This document shows positions 9,352 through 17,893 of a stretch of 44,518 nt of DNA, piece after piece (position 1 is the first letter of the stretch; every line of letters starts with the position of its first letter). The notes below the pieces were generated by a model. It worked only from the letters and a program-made list of their open reading frames with translations, did no database searches and had not been told where the DNA came from. Origin of the DNA: an uncultured Bacilli bacterium (GTDB lineage: Bacteria > Bacillota_I > Bacilli_A > RF39 > UBA660); assembly GCA_934149515.1 (NCBI GenBank), contig CAKPFD010000010.1, positions 1 to 44,518 on the forward strand, read 5' to 3'. A program made the position numbers and the translations under genes.

Positions 9352-9391
9352 AAAAGTAATGCTATTTCTAATAGATTAACATTACTTTTTT
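9350..9391. terminator. Bidirectional terminator between the Ca2+-ATPase and truA
   Basis: A long inverted repeat, AAAAAGTAATG (9351-9361) with CATTACTTTTT (9380-9390) and an inner CTATT/AATAG pair. It has A and T runs on both sides, so it can act on both strands. Confidence 0.8.
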
Positions 9392-10135
9392 TCATAAAAG
9401 TTTTACATCTACCAAGCATAATCCACAAGCTGGAGCTCTACATCCATGTTTGCCTCTTACTTTACTATCTAGTATTTCTTTTACCACAATTGGTTCTATT
9501 TTTCCATTACCAACTTTAATCAATAATCCAACCATATTTCGAACTTGATAACGCATAAAACCATCTCCAACAAACTGGAAAATAATTTCCATCGGATTTT
9601 TTTCATCTACCATGATAGAAGCATCCATAATATGACGAACACAGTTTTCTTTTAATGCATTCTCTGTAACAAAAGCTCTGAAATCATGAACTCCAATAAA
9701 ATAAGTAATGGCTTCCTTCATCTTAGCAACATCAAGTAAATAATTATGCTGATAACAATAATTTCTTTCTAGTGGTTGATATTCACCCATATTCAAGCGA
9801 TATTGATATGTTTTTTGTAAAACATGGTAGCGAACATGATAATCATCTGGTACAACAAAGGTAGAAATCACATGAATATCTTCTGGCAAATGACTATTTA
9901 AAGCCCGTTTTAATTTATAAGGTGTAATAGTAACATTGACATCAACATGAGCGTATTGACATTTTGCATGAACTCCTTTATCCGTTCTACCGGTAGCACA
10001 TACGACTGTTTTTTGCTTATTATTAATGAAATACATCGCCTCTTCTAAACATCCCTGTACCGTTCTTTTTAAAGGCTGTCGTTGATACCCAGCAAACAAA
10101 CTTCCATCATAAGAAAATTGAATAATATAACGCAT
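9392..10135 (-). CDS. truA: tRNA pseudouridine(38-40) synthase TruA
   Basis: A 247-residue protein with the TruA start (YIIQFSYDGSLFAGYQRQP), the catalytic-Asp motif ATGRTDKGVHA and the later FRAF and GDGFMRYQVRNMVG blocks. TruA modifies U38-U40 in the anticodon arm of many tRNAs. Length is normal. It is the last gene of the SDR-ecfA-ecfA-ecfT-truA operon. Its GAGGTGA site overlaps the ecfT stop and the two genes are four bases apart. In most Bacillota rplM follows directly, but here a calcium pump on the other strand intervenes. Confidence 0.97.
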   Translation of the reverse strand: MRYIIQFSYDGSLFAGYQRQPLKRTVQGCLEEAMYFINNKQKTVVCATGRTDKGVHAKCQYAHVDVNVTITPYKLKRALNSHLPEDIHVISTFVVPDDYHVRYHVLQKTYQYRLNMGEYQPLERNYCYQHNYLLDVAKMKEAITYFIGVHDFRAFVTENALKENCVRHIMDASIMVDEKNPMEIIFQFVGDGFMRYQVRNMVGLLIKVGNGKIEPIVVKEILDSKVRGKHGCRAPACGLCLVDVKLL

Positions 10136-10138
10136 AAC

Positions 10139-10666
10139 TCACCTCTTTTTGGAATATCCATAAAATAATCGCTTATAAACCATCATTTGATCACATGCTT
10201 TATTATAAGCACTTTGCCCACTCAAACGCAAATGAAAGAAAAAATGACGGAAAAAAAACTTAGAAGAAAATTCTTTTGATAATTGATAAGAAAATAAAAT
10301 TTCTAAATACCAATCATGAAAAAATTGACCAAAAAGTAACGTTTGATAAAGTATTTTCTCATTAGGGCATACAAAAGCAAGTAATTTTAAAATACTCCTT
10401 TTCGGCAAATGAAAAATATACCACACAAATCCAAGAAGAAAAAACAAAAGAGAATCAAAAGAAGAAATAAAAATCAAGCAAAGAATAAAAATAAGAAATT
10501 TAAAATAGATCTTAAAACCCAAATGATAAAGTATACATACATAAATAAAACTAGATAAAAGTCTTGTCATCAAAGAAGGAAAAAAGATAATACTAATAGT
10601 GTAAAAAAGGAAACATATAGATAAAAGTAACGTATGATCTTTTACAGTCATTTCTTCACTATACAT
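10139..10666 (-). CDS. ecfT: Divergent EcfT-like membrane component of an ECF transporter
   Basis: A 175-residue membrane protein. Its place between ecfA and truA is that of EcfT, the transmembrane coupling protein of energy-coupling factor vitamin transporters. Four or five hydrophobic segments cover residues 10-90, followed by a charged C-terminal part. It is well short of the usual ~265 residues. The paired Ala-Arg-Gly motifs that grip the ATPases are not recognisable; only SAYNKACDQMMVYKRLFYGY sits where they would be. I prefer the ATG at 10666 (AAGGA 11 bases upstream, overlap of 8 bases with ecfA2) to the in-frame start at 10690. The name is inferred mainly from synteny. The gene may be decaying or altered in function. 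Confidence 0.55.
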   Translation of the reverse strand: MYSEEMTVKDHTLLLSICFLFYTISIIFFPSLMTRLLSSFIYVCILYHLGFKIYFKFLIFILCLIFISSFDSLLFFLLGFVWYIFHLPKRSILKLLAFVCPNEKILYQTLLFGQFFHDWYLEILFSYQLSKEFSSKFFFRHFFFHLRLSGQSAYNKACDQMMVYKRLFYGYSKKR

Positions 10667-11453
10667 TACGATAAATATCCTTAATAACATCTCTTACATC
10701 TTTACGATGTGCTAATTTAATATGTTTCTTTTTCTCCACCAAATCAATAAATTCCACAATGCTTGGTCGATCAATTTGATGTTGTACAATCTTTTTATCA
10801 GAAAAATAAACATCCTCTACACTACCTTCTGTCAATACTCTGTTGTCATCTAATACAATTAAATAAGAAGTATATTCATACAATCTATCACTATCATTGC
10901 TAGCAATAACAATCGTTTTTTGATATTTATCTTTTAATTTTTCTAAAATTCTAATAATTTTTCTTTCTTGTTTTTGATCAAAATCCATAAATGGTTCATC
11001 TAATAATATCACTTTAGGGTTAGATAAAAATGCTAACGCTAATTGCACTAATTTTATATCACTACTACATAAATCTGAAAAAGATTTATCCAATAAACTA
11101 CTAGAAAGTCCAACAACTTTAAAAGCTCCTTTTATTTTATCTTCAAAGTTATCAATAGGTAGATGATAATACATCATATAATATTTAAAATAAGAATAAA
11201 TATGATCTAAATGGAATTGATTGACAAAAAATTCACTAACTAAAACAACTTCTTGGCGAAATCGATGTTGTTGATATGGTAACATTTTTTTACCATCAAA
11301 ATAAATGGTTCCTTTAGTTGGAATCAATAAATCTAGCATTTCCAAAACTGTTGTTTTACCATGTCCAGTTATCCCTGTAATTTCACCTTTAGGAATCTTA
11401 AAGGTAAGATTACTAAGTTCCTTTCCACAAACTTTTACAAATTCTATTTCCAT
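10659..11453 (-). CDS. ecfA2: Divergent EcfA-type ATPase (second of pair)
   Basis: A 264-residue ABC ATPase with Walker A GITGHGKTT (near residue 29) and Walker B VILLDEPF. The signature motif, normally LSGGQ, reads LCSSD. The switch histidine after Walker B is Asn (IVIASNDSD), and the D-loop reads DFDQ instead of GLDP. In family knowledge the LSGGQ serine/glycines and the H-loop His are needed for hydrolysis. The gene overlaps ecfA1 by 10 bases and ecfT by 8, so it belongs to one translationally coupled operon. Synteny with truA identifies it as an EcfA, but its catalytic competence is doubtful. Confidence 0.72.
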   Translation of the reverse strand: MEIEFVKVCGKELSNLTFKIPKGEITGITGHGKTTVLEMLDLLIPTKGTIYFDGKKMLPYQQHRFRQEVVLVSEFFVNQFHLDHIYSYFKYYMMYYHLPIDNFEDKIKGAFKVVGLSSSLLDKSFSDLCSSDIKLVQLALAFLSNPKVILLDEPFMDFDQKQERKIIRILEKLKDKYQKTIVIASNDSDRLYEYTSYLIVLDDNRVLTEGSVEDVYFSDKKIVQHQIDRPSIVEFIDLVEKKKHIKLAHRKDVRDVIKDIYRNV

Positions 11454-12238
11454 AATACATCAACCAAACTTTCCGGATCTAATATAATATCATCAAGTAA
11501 ATTATAATATTTTAATTTAACAGATAAATCAACCATAAATGGCAATTTTAACCCAATTTTATTCAAAAGACTATCATCCTGTAAAACCGTTAGCACCTTC
11601 CCTTCTTTTAATACTTGACCTTGATAAAGAACAATTAATTTAGAAATATCAATCATAATTGTCTCTTCTAAAGAAGACGTCGTCATAATAATACTCATCC
11701 CTTGTTGATGATAATAGTGTAAAATTTGTAGTATTTCTTTTTTTTCACTTCTCATCAAACCTTTTAATGGATCATCAAGCAACAAAATTTCTGGTTCACT
11801 CACTAATAAAACTGCAAGTAAAATCTTTGTCTTCATATATTTACTAACTGTATTAGGATTTAGTTGCAATACTTTCGATAAACCAAACATAGCAATCACT
11901 TGTTTTGTTTTCTTTTTGATTTCGCTAGAAGAGTACTTTAAATTTTCAAGAGGAAAGCGAATTTCTTCTTCGACAGTTTTAAAAATAAATGGCCATTTTT
12001 CTTCGCCTAAAAAAACATGTATTTTTTTATAAATTTCACAAACAGGAATACTTTCAATATAAGCTTTATTAAAAAGAATGGCTTCATTTGTTGGAACAAT
12101 GGTACTTAAAGCTTTGATAAGTTGCGTTTTCCCACTACGATTAGCACCAGTAATCATCGTAAAAGTATGAGAAGGAAAAGTAAGATCAAGTTTATGAAAT
12201 GGCAAAAGTGTCAAGGAATTTAAAGACAAACTACTCAT
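11444..12238 (-). CDS. ecfA1: Divergent EcfA-type ATPase (first of pair)
   Basis: A 264-residue ABC ATPase. Walker A is GANRSGKT. Walker B is ILLLDDP, so the catalytic Glu is replaced by Asp. The signature motif is absent (VSKYM where LSGGQ is expected), and the H-loop His is Ser (MTTSSLEE). The Q-loop region is also unusual. I chose the ATG at 12238 (MSSLSLNSL), nine bases after AAAAGGA. It overlaps the stop of the SDR gene by 8 bases. An in-frame start at 12295 would add an unlikely extension inside the SDR gene. Order and overlap match the ecfA1-ecfA2-ecfT-truA operon of Bacillota. Together with ecfA2 it forms an ATPase pair lacking most hydrolysis motifs. Confidence 0.72.
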   Translation of the reverse strand: MSSLSLNSLTLLPFHKLDLTFPSHTFTMITGANRSGKTQLIKALSTIVPTNEAILFNKAYIESIPVCEIYKKIHVFLGEEKWPFIFKTVEEEIRFPLENLKYSSSEIKKKTKQVIAMFGLSKVLQLNPNTVSKYMKTKILLAVLLVSEPEILLLDDPLKGLMRSEKKEILQILHYYHQQGMSIIMTTSSLEETIMIDISKLIVLYQGQVLKEGKVLTVLQDDSLLNKIGLKLPFMVDLSVKLKYYNLLDDIILDPESLVDVLWK

Positions 12239-12992
12239 TTTCATCATTCCTTTTCTTTTGAATTTGATAAGACATTCTAGCAAGACGTTGATCACTTAAA
12301 AAATGGCTGAAAAATTTTACTACTTTCATTTTTGTTCCTGGTATTATCACTGTTTTTCCTTGTAGACATTTATCAATTGCATATTTAGCTACATAACTAC
12401 TAGATAAAGAAGAAATTCGAAATTCAACACCTGCTGTTTGATTGAACAGTGTTTTTACAGGCCCAGGACATAAAACCGAAATTTGAACATGACTTTTTTC
12501 TCTGCGTAATTCCTCTTTTATTGCTAAAGATAAACGATATACATAAGATTTACTAGCATAATAACTACTAAGCAAAGGGCCAGGATAAAAGGCAGCAGAA
12601 GATGCAACATTTAAAATCATGCCCTTATCCTGCTTCATCATTTCTCTTAAGAAAAATTTTGTTAACAAATGAACTGCTTTTACATTAACAGCTAACATAT
12701 CTAATTCTTTTTGAATATCTGTTTCATAAAAAGCACCAAACAAACCAAAACCAGCATTATTAATGAGAAAATCAACCTCTTCATTTTTCGTCAATACACA
12801 AAGCTCCTTGACTTTTTGTTCATTTGCTAAATCTACTAAAATAATCTTAGATTTTGTAAATAATTGATTTTGCAACTGCTCTAGTTTATCTTTTTGTTTG
12901 TCAACCAATAACAATTCATAGCCTAATTTACTTAAATAAATAGCCATTTCATACCCAATTCCACTAGCAGCACCAGTAATCATCGCCTTCAT
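12231..12992 (-). CDS. Short-chain dehydrogenase/reductase (DltE/YqjQ-like)
   Basis: A 253-residue Rossmann-fold enzyme. It has the cofactor motif TGAASGIG near the start, NNAG (INNAGFG) and the catalytic Ser ... Tyr-x-x-x-Lys (SSYYASKS). The C-terminal extension is basic. It belongs to the classical SDR group that includes DltE-like proteins; the substrate cannot be told. The ATG at 12992 follows AAGGAAGTGG; a GTG nine bases earlier is less likely. It is the first gene of the ECF-truA operon and has its own promoter. The reason for an SDR in this operon is unclear. Confidence 0.88.
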   Translation of the reverse strand: MKAMITGAASGIGYEMAIYLSKLGYELLLVDKQKDKLEQLQNQLFTKSKIILVDLANEQKVKELCVLTKNEEVDFLINNAGFGLFGAFYETDIQKELDMLAVNVKAVHLLTKFFLREMMKQDKGMILNVASSAAFYPGPLLSSYYASKSYVYRLSLAIKEELRREKSHVQISVLCPGPVKTLFNQTAGVEFRISSLSSSYVAKYAIDKCLQGKTVIIPGTKMKVVKFFSHFLSDQRLARMSYQIQKKRNDENE

Positions 12993-13016
12993 TCGTACCA
13001 CTTCCTTCTTACCAAT

Positions 13017-13046
13017 ATTATATCAAAGAAAAAAGAAGAAAGCCAA
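13017..13046 (-). promoter_or_regulatory. Promoter of the SDR-ecf-truA operon
   Basis: Minus strand: -35 TTGGCT (13046-13041), 18-base spacer, extended -10 TGATATAAT ending at 13017. The A/T-rich GAAGA/TCTTC sequence just before it may be a weak terminator for the GH31 gene. Confidence 0.7.
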
Positions 13047-13052
13047 TATCTT

Positions 13053-15476
13053 CTATACTTGTTCAATATATTCTAACAATTTTAAAAATAATGTCATATA
13101 AGCTTTCGATAATCCTTGATATCGTAATTTTCGAATAGCAATTCTTTTCTTCTTAATTTCTTCATCACCAAAGATAACAGCAGCAATTTTTTCTTTTAGA
13201 TCTGTTTCAATCTGTAAATCCATCAAAATGCTATCAATATCTTCATTAATCAAACGAACGGCATCAATTTCAATGTCCTTTCCTTTACAATAAATTGTAA
13301 GTTGCCCAATAGTATCAATTTGTTTAATTTCTACAATAAAGTCATTATCTTCAATATACATAGCATCAACTTTAATTTCCATATCATTGAAATATGCTTT
13401 TACCTCATCTGCTTGTTTTGTATTTCTAAATCGTATTTTATAATTACGACATTCAGGAACAATACCACTTTTTCCCTCCACAGAACGAATAATAACCGTA
13501 TAATTATTTTGAAGATAGTTATAATCAATATCTGTTTTCAAATAATAGCCTTCTTCATAAAGTTCACTAATTCCATCATCTTCATATAACGTATAAAGAT
13601 TAGAAGTGCCAGGGAAAATATGAATTTCTAAATCAAGTGGTAAACCAACATTATTCATATCACTACGATTAGAAAGAGGAATAATTGCACCACTCTTAGC
13701 AAAAACAGGATAGTCTTCTTCTTTATAGAAAGAAACATATTTTTTATGACCAGGAAATTTCTTTCCAGTTTTAAAATCATACCAAGTACCATCTGGAATA
13801 TAAAATGATTGAATCGTACGGTTCATAATCACATCTTTTTTACCCAAAATAGGACAAACTAACAATTCTCTACCAAAATAATATTGATAGCGATAAACAT
13901 CATCATCAATGACAAATGGATTTTGATAATAAAAAGGTTCAATTAATGGTTTTGCATTTTGATAATAAAAATAGCTTTCAGTATAAAGATAAGGAATAAG
14001 TCGATGCCTTAATCGCAAATAATCGTTAACAATTAATTCTGTTTTAATATCCCAACGCCATGGTTCTCTTTTATAATAAGTACCACGTGCTGCATGAAAA
14101 CGTAGGATAGGACTAAAAACACCAAGTTCTACAGAACGAACATAAAGTTCACTTTCTTCAATTCCACCATGATAACCACCAACATCATGACTCCACCAAG
14201 AAATACCAATATTACTAGCATTTAAATTATGATCGACGATTTCTTTTAATTGTTGCCATGAGACAGAAGAAACTCCTGCATATAAGACCGAATAACGATG
14301 TGGTGCATAAAGTGGATTACGTGCAAGCATCAAAGCACGTTTCTTAGGATCACGATTAGCATCTTGAAAATGATAGTGTTGATAAGCAAGAAAAGAAGTA
14401 AGAAAAGAAATATTTTTATAATCATGAAAGAAAAAATCAACGCCCATTGTTTCTAACGGATGCAAAAACAATTTAAAATAAACATCTAATAATTTCGGAT
14501 TTAATGGATCAAAAACAATAATCTTATTTTGCTGAATATTTAAATACTCACACGCTTTTTGATAGTACATCTCATAAGGATAAATACCCTGTTCTGGATT
14601 GATAGTAAGTCCAAGTCGAATATTATACTCATGTAACCGTTGTGCTAAATTAGTACTATCTGTAAACAACTTAGAGTTAAAGGTAAACCCGCTTTCTAAA
14701 TGATGATTTTCTTCAAAATCACGATAATGCCAATCATGATCTAATAAAATAATAGATAATGGAATATTTCTTTTACTAAATTGTTGAACCAAAGAAAATA
14801 AACTATCTGTAGTATAAGAAGTATCACGACTCCACCAATTTCCAAATGCATAACGAGGTAATAATTTAGGCTTTCCAGTCAGTAAAAAATAATCTTGCAT
14901 TGCTAATGAAAAATCACGATAATACATAAAAACATAAACATCAATACTACCCTTTTCTCTTGCAAAAACAGTACCATCAGAAGCATAAAGTAGTGTTTGA
15001 CTATCATCAAAACTGGCAAACCCTTCTAAAGAATAAAGTCCCCTTTTTAAAAAGTCTGGCGTTTTAAGATCATCACTAATGCAATTTCCATTCATATTAC
15101 GAACTTCAGGATGTTGATAATACCACGCTCTATTATCTTCTTCTTTTCCTGTTATTAAAGTAATTTTTAAATTTTTCATTGGATCAAGTTTACTACCTAA
15201 AAATGGTGCATTCTTAATATAAGTTAAATGAAAATAAGATGTTGTAATTTCTAAAATTTTATTGGTTTCATTAACTTTCATTTTTGGCAAAGAAAATACT
15301 CGATTAGAAACCATTTGACTAGGGGCATCCACAAAATGGCCACTAGGATTATATTCAAGACGAACCAAACGCTCACTCAAAACACTAATACGATAACATT
15401 TAGAAGAAAAAACAACTTTATCAATACATTTCCCTTTTTCAACATCCACTTCAAATTGCTTACCTAAAGGATACAT
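13053..15476 (-). CDS. Glycoside hydrolase family 31 (alpha-glucosidase/xylosidase type)
   Basis: About 807 residues. A beta-sandwich N-domain is followed by the GH31 barrel with FGNWWSRDTSY, a VDFFFHDYKN segment that carries the likely nucleophile Asp, and WWSHDVGGYHGG with the likely acid/base Asp. The late barrel strand LRFHAARGTYYKREPW is also typical, followed by the C-terminal beta domains. There is no signal peptide, so it probably acts inside the cell on imported alpha-glucosides or alpha-xylosides. About 70 helical residues at the C-terminus extend beyond the core fold. I chose the ATG at 15476 (MYPLGK), ten bases after TAGGAGG, over an upstream in-frame start. An extended -10 (TGATATGAT) near 15502-15510 suggests its own promoter. 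No sugar transporter is nearby to refine the substrate. Confidence 0.9.
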   Translation of the reverse strand: MYPLGKQFEVDVEKGKCIDKVVFSSKCYRISVLSERLVRLEYNPSGHFVDAPSQMVSNRVFSLPKMKVNETNKILEITTSYFHLTYIKNAPFLGSKLDPMKNLKITLITGKEEDNRAWYYQHPEVRNMNGNCISDDLKTPDFLKRGLYSLEGFASFDDSQTLLYASDGTVFAREKGSIDVYVFMYYRDFSLAMQDYFLLTGKPKLLPRYAFGNWWSRDTSYTTDSLFSLVQQFSKRNIPLSIILLDHDWHYRDFEENHHLESGFTFNSKLFTDSTNLAQRLHEYNIRLGLTINPEQGIYPYEMYYQKACEYLNIQQNKIIVFDPLNPKLLDVYFKLFLHPLETMGVDFFFHDYKNISFLTSFLAYQHYHFQDANRDPKKRALMLARNPLYAPHRYSVLYAGVSSVSWQQLKEIVDHNLNASNIGISWWSHDVGGYHGGIEESELYVRSVELGVFSPILRFHAARGTYYKREPWRWDIKTELIVNDYLRLRHRLIPYLYTESYFYYQNAKPLIEPFYYQNPFVIDDDVYRYQYYFGRELLVCPILGKKDVIMNRTIQSFYIPDGTWYDFKTGKKFPGHKKYVSFYKEEDYPVFAKSGAIIPLSNRSDMNNVGLPLDLEIHIFPGTSNLYTLYEDDGISELYEEGYYLKTDIDYNYLQNNYTVIIRSVEGKSGIVPECRNYKIRFRNTKQADEVKAYFNDMEIKVDAMYIEDNDFIVEIKQIDTIGQLTIYCKGKDIEIDAVRLINEDIDSILMDLQIETDLKEKIAAVIFGDEEIKKKRIAIRKLRYQGLSKAYMTLFLKLLEYIEQV

Positions 15477-15533
15477 AAAACAAAACCTCCTATTCTTTTT
15501 TATCATATCACAAAATAAGAAAGAAAAACCAAT

Positions 15534-16664
15534 TTATCGATCTAAAAACTCAATATAATATTCATCATATGTCATGTTATGTTCTTTCATATATTTTGCA
15601 ATCTTTTCCCCAACATAACGATAATGCCAAGCTTCACATTTATATCCTGTAATTTCTTCTTTAGATTTAGGATATCTTAAAATAAAACCATATAAATATG
15701 CATTATCCATCATCCATTCATACTCTTTACTTTCAACAAATACATTAGAAACTTTACTAGCAACATCAATACTCATTCCAGTTTGATGTTCTGAAAATCC
15801 AGGCCTTGGAAGATAACGATCAACATAATTTTGCCCATAAGCTTTTAAATAAGTATCTACAATTTCTTGTTGTTCTTGATAAGTACGATAACCAGAGCCA
15901 ATTAACAAATAAACATTATCTTGTAAAGCTGCATTTGCCATTTTTTCAAAAGCTTGCAATACGGATTTTTCAACTTTAACAGTATCTGTTGTTTTCGTCA
16001 TTTCAGAAGGAACCTCAACAAGAGAAGTTGGAGTATAATCTTCACTTAACTGACGATGTTTATTGACAAGTACTTGCTCATCAAAAGTAGAAATCATCAT
16101 AGGATCAACATAATCTTCTTTATCAAAACCCATATTTACTAGTAAAACCGTCGTCTCTACATCTTCATTTTCTAAATTCTGATACGCCAAATAACGATCA
16201 TAATTTTCAAGCTTCGAATAAGATATCGAAAAAAATTCATCTAAATACGCCACCTTATCACGTTTAGCAAAAGCACTTACCGCTTCATTATCTCCCCTTG
16301 ATAAAATTAAGGAAATCTCGCTTACTTTATAACCTTTTTTTAATAAAGTATTAATATTTTTTATAATGTCTTTTTGCTTTTGATATTCTATTTTTGTATA
16401 AGAATCTAAATTTTTTTCTTGATAATCTTGACTTTCAAAAGCAGCATTTACTGTTTTATTTTTACCAATAGCAACAACATCATTCCATTTTAAACGATGC
16501 ATAATTTGTTGAACAGCACGCTTGCTATAACCTAAAGAATATAATCTTGACTTCTGATATTGAATAAATCCAAAAGCAAAGATAAAAAGAGCAACAATAG
16601 AAGAAAGTAATAACAACAATTTTTTACCAGCTGGCTTTAATTTTATTTTCTTTTTTTGAATCAA
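15534..16664 (-). CDS. Membrane-anchored D-alanyl-D-alanine carboxypeptidase, VanY/M15B family
   Basis: A 376-residue protein with a basic start and one membrane anchor (residues ~17-33), a helical stalk, then an M15 peptidase domain at residues ~235-365. Zinc ligands and catalytic residues are visible in SEHQTGMSIDVA (His and Asp) and in EAWHYRYVG (catalytic Glu and second His). Such enzymes trim the terminal D-Ala from peptidoglycan stem peptides on the outer face of the membrane. The start is a TTG at 16664, six bases after AGGTGA, with no better ATG nearby. No vancomycin-resistance genes adjoin, so a housekeeping wall role is more likely. Confidence 0.9.
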   Translation of the reverse strand: MIQKKKIKLKPAGKKLLLLLSSIVALFIFAFGFIQYQKSRLYSLGYSKRAVQQIMHRLKWNDVVAIGKNKTVNAAFESQDYQEKNLDSYTKIEYQKQKDIIKNINTLLKKGYKVSEISLILSRGDNEAVSAFAKRDKVAYLDEFFSISYSKLENYDRYLAYQNLENEDVETTVLLVNMGFDKEDYVDPMMISTFDEQVLVNKHRQLSEDYTPTSLVEVPSEMTKTTDTVKVEKSVLQAFEKMANAALQDNVYLLIGSGYRTYQEQQEIVDTYLKAYGQNYVDRYLPRPGFSEHQTGMSIDVASKVSNVFVESKEYEWMMDNAYLYGFILRYPKSKEEITGYKCEAWHYRYVGEKIAKYMKEHNMTYDEYYIEFLDR

Positions 16665-16688
16665 TTGAAATCACCTACCATTAATAGT

Positions 16689-16719
16689 AGTATATCATAA
16701 GTTTAAAATATGGTATACT
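16689..16719. promoter_or_regulatory. Back-to-back extended -10 promoters of the carboxypeptidase and patatin genes
   Basis: The minus strand has TGATATACT (16697-16689) and the plus strand TGGTATACT (16711-16719), 13 bases apart. Neither has a clear -35. Each -10 lies where the other promoter's -35 would be, so RNA polymerase could probably occupy only one at a time. Confidence 0.5.
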
Positions 16720-16735
16720 ATAGCTGGTGATAGAA

Positions 16736-17893
16736 ATGAAAAGAGCAATTGTATTATCTGGTGGAGGAAGTAAAGGTAGTTATGAACTAGGTGTTTGGAA
16801 AGCTTTGAAAAAACTTCACATTTCTTATGATATTGTCACAGGCACTTCAATTGGTGCATTAAATGGTGCCCTAATGACACAAAAAAGTTATTTAAGAGCC
16901 TGTTATATCTGGCATAAACTAAGTTTAGAATATTTATTTAATCAAACACCACAATCAGAAAAAAATGTGGACGTTTTTAAATTGTTTAGCGATAACTTTC
17001 TAAAAAATGGTGGAATGGAATTAGAAAAAATAGAAACCATTATCAAAAAAAATATTTCTCCCCAAAAATTTTACAAATCTAACATTGATTTTGGATTAAT
17101 TACTTATAATTTATCAGCCAAAAAAGCAATACAACTAACAAAAAAGGAAATTGAAAAAGAAAAACTAGTAGATTATCTAATGGCATCCGCCACTTGCTTT
17201 CCAGCTTTTCAAATGAAACAAATAGAAAATGAAAAGTATGTCGACGGAGGAATCTATGATAACCTACCGATTAATTTAGCATTAGAAATGGGAGCAGATG
17301 AATTAATTGTTGTTGATTTAAAAGCACCAGGCATAAAAAGAAAAGTAAAAACAGACAAACCAATGATTATCATCAAGCCCAAAAATACAATCTCTTTTTT
17401 TCTAAACTTTAATGCTCAACAAGCAAAAATTAACAAACAATTGGGTTACAACGACACTATGAAGGCTTTTCAAAAATTAGATGGAAATATATTTACTTTC
17501 AAGAAAAATGAAATTAAAAACTATTATCAAAACCAAAAAGAAACTTTAAATACTATTTTTAAACAAAATATCACAGAAAAACAATTCTTAAAAATGCTAG
17601 AAACACTTGGAAAAACGTTTGAACTAAAAGAAGAAAAAATCTACAGCTTCAGACAATTTAAAAAAAGTCTACAAAAACAAGTAAAAAATCAAGACGCTTT
17701 ATCTAAAGAAATCAAAAAACAAATCAAAGCAATGCAATTACAACAAGTGAAAAATCAAAAAGTAATTACCTTATATTTTTTAAGTCGATTAGAAAAGAAA
17801 AGGAAAATAGAAAAAGCCTTAACCATTATCTTTAAAAAAAGTTATGAACAAGCTTTATTATTACAACAATTGGAGTGTCATTATGGAAAATAA
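16736..17893 (+). CDS. Patatin-like phospholipase
   Basis: A protein of about 385 residues. It opens with the oxyanion motif GGGSKGSYELG, followed by the nucleophile elbow GTSIG and the dyad Asp in VDGGIYDNLP, all three patatin hallmarks with normal spacing. The core covers residues 1-200. The C-terminal ~180 residues are Lys/Gln-rich and helical, with no recognised domain. Patatin-type enzymes are Ser-Asp lipid acyl hydrolases. There is no signal peptide, so it acts in the cytosol or at the inner membrane face. I prefer the ATG at 16736, five bases after GGTGAT, to a GTG at 16727. It overlaps the next gene by 11 bases, indicating co-translation. Confidence 0.92.
   Translation: MKRAIVLSGGGSKGSYELGVWKALKKLHISYDIVTGTSIGALNGALMTQKSYLRACYIWHKLSLEYLFNQTPQSEKNVDVFKLFSDNFLKNGGMELEKIETIIKKNISPQKFYKSNIDFGLITYNLSAKKAIQLTKKEIEKEKLVDYLMASATCFPAFQMKQIENEKYVDGGIYDNLPINLALEMGADELIVVDLKAPGIKRKVKTDKPMIIIKPKNTISFFLNFNAQQAKINKQLGYNDTMKAFQKLDGNIFTFKKNEIKNYYQNQKETLNTIFKQNITEKQFLKMLETLGKTFELKEEKIYSFRQFKKSLQKQVKNQDALSKEIKKQIKAMQLQQVKNQKVITLYFLSRLEKKRKIEKALTIIFKKSYEQALLLQQLECHYGK

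Noticed and set aside
15534..16664. Vancomycin-resistance function for the VanY-like peptidase
   Set aside because: No vanR/S, vanH, ligase or vanX neighbours; a general D,D-carboxypeptidase role fits better.
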